A DNA stretch of 47,430 nt from Thalassiosira profunda (taxonomy: Eukaryota > Bacillariophyta > Thalassiosirophyceae > Thalassiosirales > Thalassiosiraceae): assembly GCA_036939355.1 (NCBI GenBank), contig JALLAP010000014.1:1-47430 (forward strand), given 5' to 3'. Below the pieces are notes generated by a model that worked only from the letters and a program-made list of their open reading frames with translations, did not search any database and was not told the origin of the DNA. Position numbers and translations under genes: made by a program. How positions within the stretch are numbered: position 1 is the stretch's first letter; the number at the start of each line of letters is the position of its first letter. This document shows, piece after piece, positions 39,233-45,436 of this stretch.

Positions 39233-40537
39233 ATGCCGACGGAGGAGTGGTGGGTCGAATACGACGGCGGGGAGGCCCGGGATAGGCACCGGAGTGCCCG
39301 TCAGATATGCGTGGCGGCGGGCGTGACAGTGATTCCGGAAGATGCCTTTCAGTGGTGCAGTAATTTGAGGGAGGTCGATTTGTGCAACGTGACCACCATC
39401 TTGAAGTATGCGTTTAGTGATTGCTCCTCGCTGGAACGCGTTGTTTTGAAAACCACCTCTACAGTTGAGATCGGCGACCAGGCTTTTGCCGGCTGCACGA
39501 GTTTGATGCAGATCGATCTCGGCAATGCGACATTTGGGCAGGGTGCATTCATGAATTGCGGGGCACTAACACGCGTGACCATCTCATCATCTGTCGATGA
39601 AGTTGAGTCTGCTTCATTCTTCGGTTGCAAAAGTCTGACGGAAGTGGAGCTTGGCGAGGGGATACGGGTTATTGGAGAGGCAGCATTCAACGGTTGCACA
39701 GCTTTGGGGCGGATTATTGTTCCAGCATCTGTCACCGACATTGCAGCCTTTGCATTTTGCAACTGCAGTAGTTTGGTAGATGTGGAATTGAACGAGGGTT
39801 TGCAGCGTATCAGACAGGGGGCATTCAACAGTTGCGCATCACTGCAGAGCATCATCTTTCCCTCGACTGCAGTGGAAGTCGAGAGATATGCATTTGCTCG
39901 CTGCAATCAGTTGAGGCATGCAGAGCTTCGGGAGGGACTCAAGGTGATTGAGACAGGGGCGTTCAGGGGCTGTGATTCGTTGGAGCGCATCACCATCCCT
40001 TCCTCTGTCAAGTCAGTTGGTGAAAGTGCATTTGCTGATTGTTCCGGTCTCGTAGAGGTGACACTGCCCGAGGGAGTCCATGGCATTGATATTGATGCAT
40101 TTATCGGCTGCGCCTCTTTGGCACAGATAATCATTCCTCCCGTGGCGTTTGTGATTGACGTTGAAGGCCGCAGCTGCCAGTTGATGAGAGCATCAATGCC
40201 CAAACCTTCACCTCTGAATAGGACGGTGGTTGTCTCAAGATGGATGCAGTACAGGAGCCCGAGTCAGCTCGAGGAGGCCGAGGCAAAGGTGAACGAAATC
40301 CTCGGCCGCCATCAGCAGACCGAAATAGAGAAGATTCGATGCATCCGGGAATGGTTAGCCTACTACGATCGGTTGGATGTGACGACGATCCTCGAGCTGG
40401 CTATTTGGAAGGCCAACGCGAATGGCAACGGGCAGAGTGCCGAGGCAAGGCAGGCGAGCCGTAGAAACTGCGGCAGTGATATGAATGTCATCATTCCGTG
40501 CGTGCTACAGTTCTTGGAGGGCCAATGCGAGAGATAG
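39233..40537 (+). CDS. BspA-like LRR_5 protein, family copy D (434 aa)
   Basis: Intact, intronless. ATG at 39233 (MPTEEWWVEYDGGEARDRH). Twelve LRR_5 repeats run from about residue 36 to 310. Examples are YAFSDCSSLERVVL, ASFFGCKSLTEVELGEGI, FAFCNCSSLVDVELNEGLQ and GAFRGCDSLERITIPSSV. They are followed by the transition IIIPPVAFVIDVEGRSCQL. The C-terminal module contains RWMQYRSPSQLEEAEAKV, IREWLAYYDRLDVTTILELA and RRNCGSDMNVIIPCVLQFLE. It differs from its sisters in a short extra tail (GQCER). No signal peptide or transmembrane helix. It is one of the clean reference copies for judging the damaged ones. Confidence 0.93.
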   Translation: MPTEEWWVEYDGGEARDRHRSARQICVAAGVTVIPEDAFQWCSNLREVDLCNVTTILKYAFSDCSSLERVVLKTTSTVEIGDQAFAGCTSLMQIDLGNATFGQGAFMNCGALTRVTISSSVDEVESASFFGCKSLTEVELGEGIRVIGEAAFNGCTALGRIIVPASVTDIAAFAFCNCSSLVDVELNEGLQRIRQGAFNSCASLQSIIFPSTAVEVERYAFARCNQLRHAELREGLKVIETGAFRGCDSLERITIPSSVKSVGESAFADCSGLVEVTLPEGVHGIDIDAFIGCASLAQIIIPPVAFVIDVEGRSCQLMRASMPKPSPLNRTVVVSRWMQYRSPSQLEEAEAKVNEILGRHQQTEIEKIRCIREWLAYYDRLDVTTILELAIWKANANGNGQSAEARQASRRNCGSDMNVIIPCVLQFLEGQCER

Positions 40538-40646
40538 CAGGGGAAGCTAGGCTTGGCGCGATCATTGGACGCAATTTGCAATAGAAGTACAACATTGCCG
40601 GGGATAAACACAAGAGAACGTTGCCTGCAATCACAATCACGAAATA

Positions 40647-40770
40647 CACGTGATGGTGTGGTGAGCGTGACCGCGCCAGCCTCCTCCTTCGCTCGTGCTA
40701 CCCCGCCCGTGGTCCTCAGCCCCCTTGCCCGCCCGCGAGCTGCGGCCCGCCGGTTCCTGCCTCCAAGAAA
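40647..40770 (+). promoter_or_regulatory. Orphan copy of the LRR-type E-box promoter module
   Basis: CACGTGAT (40647-40654), 10 bp, GCGTGAC, then C/T-rich sequence and GCGGCCCGCCGG, the latter matching the module before NAA40 (GTGGCCCGCCGG). In the other copies an ATG follows 190-245 bp downstream on the same strand; here that position falls inside the inverted LRR remnant, and no gene follows. Confidence 0.5.
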
Positions 40771-40797
40771 CGCGTTCTGCCTCCAAGAAACGCGTTC
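40757..40797 (+). repeat. Perfect 20-bp tandem duplication at the end of the LRR remnant
   Basis: The unit CTGCCTCCAAGAAACGCGTT occurs at 40757-40776 and again at 40777-40796. One unit carries the last recognisable LRR codons on the minus strand (GAACGCGTTTCTTGG, for ERVSW), so the duplication marks the breakpoint between LRR homology and the orphan promoter. Confidence 0.9.
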
Positions 40798-40997
40798 CAG
40801 CGAGGAGCAATTATAAAATGAATCTGCCGCGACAGTGGTGGCGTTGTTGAGATCCACTGCCATCAAAATTTGACACTCGCAGAAGCAACTGCTGGAATCG
40901 ATGTCACGCCTGCCGCCACCCGAATGCGGCTGGCATTCATGTGCCGATGCCGGGCAACGCCTCCGTCGTAATCGACCCACTCCTCCTCGGCCATCAT
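40790..40997 (-). pseudogene. Truncated 5' remnant of a BspA-like LRR_5 gene
   Basis: On the minus strand two ATGs (40997, 40994) open the family N-terminus (MAEEEWVDYDGGVARHRH, then NASRIRVAAGVTSIPAVA). One base is missing at about 40884, producing a premature stop; the displaced frame continues with ECQILMAVDLNN, DSFYNCSSLERVSW. LRR homology ends at about 40790, so only about 70 of 430 codons remain, and the C-terminal module is absent. The sequence just upstream (41030-41117) is homologous to the region upstream of LRR E and abuts the LRR E stop codon. This indicates that the remnant was the next copy in a head-to-tail pair. Confidence 0.88.
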
Positions 40998-41117
40998 CTT
41001 TGCAACACAGTTCGTCAACAATTTTCAGCGTTGATTCCAGACCACCCCGCTGTCGCCCAATCCGACCTGCGTGCGGATCACTAGGCGGACCGGGTGGAGC
41101 GGGAGGGGGGGTCGCCT

Positions 41118-42422
41118 CTAACCCCGGGGATCTAAGAATGGCAGCACGCCCAGAATAATGACATTCATTTCGCTTCCGCAGCTTCTGCGGGTTTCTTTTC
41201 TTGCCTCCATATCCTGCTCGTTGCCACCCATGTTGCTCTTCCAGATGGCAAGCTCGAGAATCGTCGTCACATCCAATCGGTCGTAGTAGGCGAACCACTC
41301 TCGGATGCATCGCATCTTCTCATGCTCTCTCTGTCTCAGGTGATGGCGACCTCGAATTTCGTTTATTTTTGCCTCGGCCCGCTCCAGCTGGCCTGGGCCC
41401 CTGTACTGCATCCATTTGGACATCACCAGCGTCCTCCACCGCGGAACAGGCATTGTTCCTCTTAACAGCTGGCAGCTGCCACCCACTCCAACGTCAATCA
41501 CAAACGCCACAGGAGGAATATTGATCTGCCCAAGAGAGTCACCATCGAATGCATCACCCACAATGTGATGGGCACCTTCGTTCAGAGTCACTTCTGCGAG
41601 ATTTAGACAGTCCGCAAATGCCTCTGTACCAACAAGCCTGACAGAGGAGGGGATGGCGATGCACTCCAACGACGGACAATACTGAAATGCGCTGGCTCCA
41701 ATCACCTGCACTCCGTCATTCAACTCTACTTCCACCAAACTGTCGCAGCCGCAAAATGCATAGCCCCCAACTTCCAACACTGTCGAGGGAATGCTGATGC
41801 GGATCAGCGATGTATTGCTGAATGCCCGCTCTCCAATGCACTGCAGCCCCTCATTCAATACCACTTCTAACAAATTGCTGTGTTCTTCAAACACATCAGC
41901 CTCAAATGCCTTGAATCCAATGTGGGTGACAGACGCTGGGATGTTGATCCGCCTCAACGCTTTGCAGCCCTCGAATGCTCCCATTCTAATGCGCTGTATT
42001 CCCTCGCAGAGATCCAATTCTGCCAAATTCTTGCAACCATAGAATGCAGAGTCCCCAATTACATCAACAGATGATGGGATAGTTACCCTTGCCAGTGCAC
42101 AGCAGTACTCAAATGCCCTCGCCCCAATAATTGTTACATTGCTCAGATCGATTTCCCTCAAACCCCCGCAATGAGCAAATGCTGACTCGTCAATATTGAC
42201 TTCAGAGGCAGCGGATATAACAACACGCTCCAACGACTGGCAATCAAAGAAGGCGCCGGCTGAGATAGTGCTAACATTGCTCAGATCCACCACCCTCAAA
42301 TTAGGGAATTGCGCAAAGGCATATTCCGAAATCACTGCCACGCCCGACGCCACCCGGATCCGACGGGCACTGTGCAATTCCTGCACCGCGCCACCGTCGT
42401 ATTCGGTCCACTCCTCGGCCAT
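41118..42422 (-). CDS. BspA-like LRR_5 protein, family copy E (434 aa)
   Basis: Intact, intronless. ATG at 42422 (MAEEWTEYDGGAVQELH), preceded by the TTTGCAAAGG leader shared with copy A. About 12 LRR_5 repeats; one carries a five-residue insertion (KAFEADVFEEHSNLLEVVL) and two are shortened (RAFSNTSLIRI, DAFDGDSLGQI). The C-terminal module is present (KWMQYRGPGQLERAEAKI, IREWFAYYDRLDVTTILELA, RRSCGSEMNVII). The end is unusual: sisters finish at FLEG or YLEG, whereas this copy reads FLDPRG, because of a few extra bases at the stop. The gene is divergent from copy F and shares its CACGTGAT-containing intergenic region. Confidence 0.92.
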   Translation of the reverse strand: MAEEWTEYDGGAVQELHSARRIRVASGVAVISEYAFAQFPNLRVVDLSNVSTISAGAFFDCQSLERVVISAASEVNIDESAFAHCGGLREIDLSNVTIIGARAFEYCCALARVTIPSSVDVIGDSAFYGCKNLAELDLCEGIQRIRMGAFEGCKALRRINIPASVTHIGFKAFEADVFEEHSNLLEVVLNEGLQCIGERAFSNTSLIRISIPSTVLEVGGYAFCGCDSLVEVELNDGVQVIGASAFQYCPSLECIAIPSSVRLVGTEAFADCLNLAEVTLNEGAHHIVGDAFDGDSLGQINIPPVAFVIDVGVGGSCQLLRGTMPVPRWRTLVMSKWMQYRGPGQLERAEAKINEIRGRHHLRQREHEKMRCIREWFAYYDRLDVTTILELAIWKSNMGGNEQDMEARKETRRSCGSEMNVIILGVLPFLDPRG

Positions 42423-42621
42423 CCTTTGCAAACAAAGTTATCGACGGTCGTGAACGTCACAGATTTCAGCGCTATTTCCAGACCACCCTGCCGTCAATCC
42501 GGCCCGCCTGGGATCGGCTGGGCGGAGCGGGCGGGGGCAGGAGGGGATCGAGCCGACGAGCAGAGGGTGGAGCGAGGCAGGGAGGGGAGGGGGCGGCCGG
42601 GCGGGAGGAAACGGAAAAAAA

Positions 42622-42708
42622 TCACGTGATAGCGGGGAGTCCGCCCACGCCGCCCGGCCCTCCCCGCCCTCGTCGCCATTGCCCGCGGTGCTCCGCGGTG
42701 GTGGCTCC
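42622..42708. promoter_or_regulatory. Palindromic TCACGTGA module midway between divergent LRR E and LRR F
   Basis: ATCACGTGAT at 42621-42630 lies 190 bp before the LRR F ATG and about 200 bp before the LRR E ATG. A GCGGTGGTGGCTCC element at 42695-42708 corresponds to the one before LRR D. The GCGTGAC half of the module is not clearly present in this copy. Confidence 0.55.
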
Positions 42709-42815
42709 TGGACCGGCGCCTCTCGCCTTCCTTCATTCGAGCGACTTTTTGCCCGGGTCTCGATCCATCAGTACCAGCGCTACCAGCGGCATTATTTCGG
42801 CCTGCAAATTCAACG

Positions 42816-44111
42816 ATGGAGGAAGAGGAGTGGGTTGGATACGACGGCGGGGCGGTCCAAGATTGGCATCGGACTGCCAGCCGGATTCGGGTGGCACCAA
42901 ACGTCACCGAGATTCCAGCAAATGCATTCGAGGACTGTGAAGAATTGAGGGCGGTGGATTTGGGCAACGTCAGCACCATCTCGACTGACGCATTCAGTCG
43001 TTGCCACTCGCTGGAGCGCGTTGTTTGGTCCACCGCATCTTCGGTCGAGATTGGCGGCTGGGCATTTACTGGGTGCACTGCATTGGAGGAAATCGATCTC
43101 AGCAACGTGTCAAAGATTGGAGAGAGGGCGTTTATCATGTGCGAGGCACTGGCGCGAGTAATCATCCCATCCTCTATTGCTGAAGTTGAAGAATATGCAT
43201 TTACTGGTTGCAAACAGTTGACGGAAGTGGAGTTCGGTCAGGGGATACTGCGGATTGCAAAGGGAGCATTCCGGTATTGCACCGCTCTGGTTCGGATTGG
43301 TTTTCCACCTTCGGTCACCGGCATTGAATTCGAGGCACTTTTCAATTGCAGCAGTTTGGTAGAGGTGGAATTGAATGAGGGGTTGCAGAAGATTGGACAT
43401 CGTGCGTTCATGAATTGCACATCGCTGGTCCGCATCAGCATTCCCTCGACAACGCTGGAAATTGGGGACAATGCATTTTTTGGTTGCCACCAGTTGAGAT
43501 ATGCTGAGCTTCAGGAAGGGCTCCAGGTGATTGGGAATGCGGCATTCCAGTACTGCCGTTCGTTGGATCGCATCGCCATCCCCTCTTCAGCCACGTCGAT
43601 TGGTCACTTGGCATTTGAGAACTGCAGCAAGTTGTCGGAGGTGACTCTGCGTGAGGGAGTGCATTGCATTGGGGACCGAGCATTCCGTGACTGCAATTCG
43701 TTGGAACATATCAGCATTCCTCCATTGGCCTTCGTGATTGATATTCAAGGTGGCAGCTGCCAGCTGTTGAGGACAAGCAAAATGCCTGTACCTTCCGGGT
43801 TCGAGAGAAAGCTGATTGTTTCGAAGTGGATGCAGTACATGAGCCCAGACGAGCTCGGACTGGCCGAGGCAAAAGTGAACGAAATCCTAGGCCGCAACGA
43901 TCTTCCAACGGTGGAAAAGATCGATCGCATCCGAAAGTGGTTCGCCTATTACGTTCTGTTGGATGTGACAACCATGTTCGAGCTGGCTATCTGGAAGAGC
44001 AACATGAATGGCAACAAGCAGAGTACAGATGCAAGACAGGCGAGCCGTAGAAACTCCGGCAGTGATATGAATATCATCATCCCGGGCGTGCTGCGGTTCT
44101 TGGAGGGGTAG
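42816..44111 (+). CDS. BspA-like LRR_5 protein, family copy F (431 aa)
   Basis: Intact, intronless. ATG at 42816 (MEEEEWVGYDGGAVQDWH). Twelve regular LRR_5 repeats include DAFSRCHSLERVVW, YAFTGCKQLTEVEFGQGI, RAFMNCTSLVRISIPSTTL and LAFENCSKLSEVTLREGV. The transition is ISIPPLAFVIDIQGGSCQL, and the C-terminal module has KWMQYMSPDELGLAEAKV, IRKWFAYYVLLDVTTMFELA and SRRNSGSDMNIIIPGVLRF. The otherwise conserved Cys of 'NCGSD' is Ser here. A possible polyadenylation signal (AATAAA) follows at about 44177. Downstream lies NAA40, preceded by another LRR-type promoter module. Confidence 0.93.
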   Translation: MEEEEWVGYDGGAVQDWHRTASRIRVAPNVTEIPANAFEDCEELRAVDLGNVSTISTDAFSRCHSLERVVWSTASSVEIGGWAFTGCTALEEIDLSNVSKIGERAFIMCEALARVIIPSSIAEVEEYAFTGCKQLTEVEFGQGILRIAKGAFRYCTALVRIGFPPSVTGIEFEALFNCSSLVEVELNEGLQKIGHRAFMNCTSLVRISIPSTTLEIGDNAFFGCHQLRYAELQEGLQVIGNAAFQYCRSLDRIAIPSSATSIGHLAFENCSKLSEVTLREGVHCIGDRAFRDCNSLEHISIPPLAFVIDIQGGSCQLLRTSKMPVPSGFERKLIVSKWMQYMSPDELGLAEAKVNEILGRNDLPTVEKIDRIRKWFAYYVLLDVTTMFELAIWKSNMNGNKQSTDARQASRRNSGSDMNIIIPGVLRFLEG

Positions 44112-44270
44112 CCCAGTGGATCAACGAGAGGTGGGCTTGTCACGATCTTCGGATGCGACTTGGGTTAGGAAGATATGAATAAACAAGAGGAAGTTGCCGT
44201 TGCGTTTCCCTTTGTCCCTTTTGAGCTCGCTAGTTGTTTGGTGTGTGCGGAAGAAGGCAGGGGACGAAAA

Positions 44271-44300
44271 ATCACGTGATGAGGATTGGCGTGACGTTGC
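44271..44300 (+). promoter_or_regulatory. LRR-type E-box module upstream of NAA40
   Basis: ATCACGTGAT (44271-44280), 8 bp, GCGTGAC, then C/T-rich sequence and GTGGCCCGCCGG at about 44361. The arrangement matches the modules before LRR D and at 40647. The NAA40 ATG is about 240 bp downstream, the same spacing as for LRR D. Confidence 0.5.
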
Positions 44301-44515
44301 CTTCCTACCTCTTCCCCCTCTGCACCCCGCCGCGGCTCCTCGCCCCTGCTGCCGCGAAACGTGGCCCGCCGGTGCTTTGTCTCGATCAATCAGTGCCCGC
44401 GCCGGCATCTGTTGCGTCGTCTTTCTCGGCTGCAATCGACCGCCGCCGTCCCGGGTCTTGGTCCACCTACTTACCTCTGGTGCACTGCTCGTGGCCACCT
44501 ATTGCATTGCAAATA

Positions 44516-45379
44516 ATGGCCAAGTCGAAGAAGAAGCCGCAGGGCAAGAAGGCCAAGCGGGCAACGAAGAAGGAGAAGTTGAAACAACTCAAAAGCGTGT
44601 TGGCGGAGGCGAACGCCCAGGCCGATCCGCTGGGGGCGCTGCCCGATGCCTTTCTGAGCGTGTCGCTGGGGGGTGCACCGACCGACGATTCGGGCGAAAG
44701 CAACAACGACAAGCCGAGCAGGGAAAATGGGGTGGCCTCCATACGGCATTTGGCATCGCCCCTCCCGCCGGCCATTCACAAGCAATGTCTTCAGCTGTTC
44801 GAGACAAATATGGGAGACCTGTACAAACGAAGCGAGTGGGGATTGGACATGGCGAAGAAAGAGGAGGAGCTGAGCCATCCCAGCGCCAGGTTTTTGGTGG
44901 TGCTGTCGCATAACGGAGTGGAAAAGGACGAGGTGGCGACTGTGAGCAACGATGAAGCAGAAGACAATGATGCAAAAGACAATGATGCAACGGAGGAGCA
45001 ACCGACAGAGACAATTAGCAAGTGTGAGGATACTTTCGATGGGTGCACCGTCCTCGGCTTCGCCCACTTCCGCCACGAGGCCGACGACGACGACGATCCG
45101 CAGCATCCCGTGACGTACCTCTACGAGCTCCAAATCCACCCGTCTTACCAGAAGCACGGGCTGGGCAAGCGGCTCATGTCCATTGTTGAACTGGTGGCGT
45201 TGAAGTTGAAGATGGCCAAGGTCATGCTCACAGTGTTCCATGCGAACGAGGGGGCGATGAAGTTTTATCGAAAGAGGAAGTATGAGGTTGACGAGAGCAG
45301 CCCGAGCAACTTCGAAGGCGGGGAGGGGTGCGAGTACGAGATATTGTGCAAGCCGTTGGGCGGCGACGCTGCCGAGTGA
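44516..45379 (+). CDS. NAA40: NAA40/NatD N-terminal acetyltransferase of histones H4 and H2A (287 aa)
   Basis: The frame is open upstream, but the ATG at 44516 (MAKSKKKPQGKKAK) starts the lysine-rich N-terminus typical of NAA40. Conserved blocks in order: LFETNMGDLYKRSEWGLD, MAKKEEELSHPSARFLVV, VLGFAHFRHE, YLYELQIHPSYQKHGLGKRL with the Q-x-x-G-L-G acetyl-CoA loop (about residue 210), VALKLKMAKVMLTVFHANEG, AMKFYRKRKYEVDESSPSNF and CEYEILCKP. NAA40 is a GNAT enzyme that acetylates only the N-terminal Ser of histones H4 and H2A (Ser-Gly-Arg-Gly). An acidic insertion (SNDEAEDNDAKDNDATEE) lies in a surface loop before the strand with HFRHE. The gene is convergent with the GPCR gene. Confidence 0.93.
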   Translation: MAKSKKKPQGKKAKRATKKEKLKQLKSVLAEANAQADPLGALPDAFLSVSLGGAPTDDSGESNNDKPSRENGVASIRHLASPLPPAIHKQCLQLFETNMGDLYKRSEWGLDMAKKEEELSHPSARFLVVLSHNGVEKDEVATVSNDEAEDNDAKDNDATEEQPTETISKCEDTFDGCTVLGFAHFRHEADDDDDPQHPVTYLYELQIHPSYQKHGLGKRLMSIVELVALKLKMAKVMLTVFHANEGAMKFYRKRKYEVDESSPSNFEGGEGCEYEILCKPLGGDAAE

Positions 45380-45436
45380 TCGAAATGCAATTCATCAGGA
45401 GAGAGATATGCGTTATTTACACGAGGCCAGCACTGT

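Noticed and set aside
40363..41310. 315-codon minus-strand frame across the LRR D end, the remnant and the LRR E end
   Set aside because: Its parts are shadows or shifted frames of different LRR pieces joined by chance; only 40790-40997 is real LRR homology.
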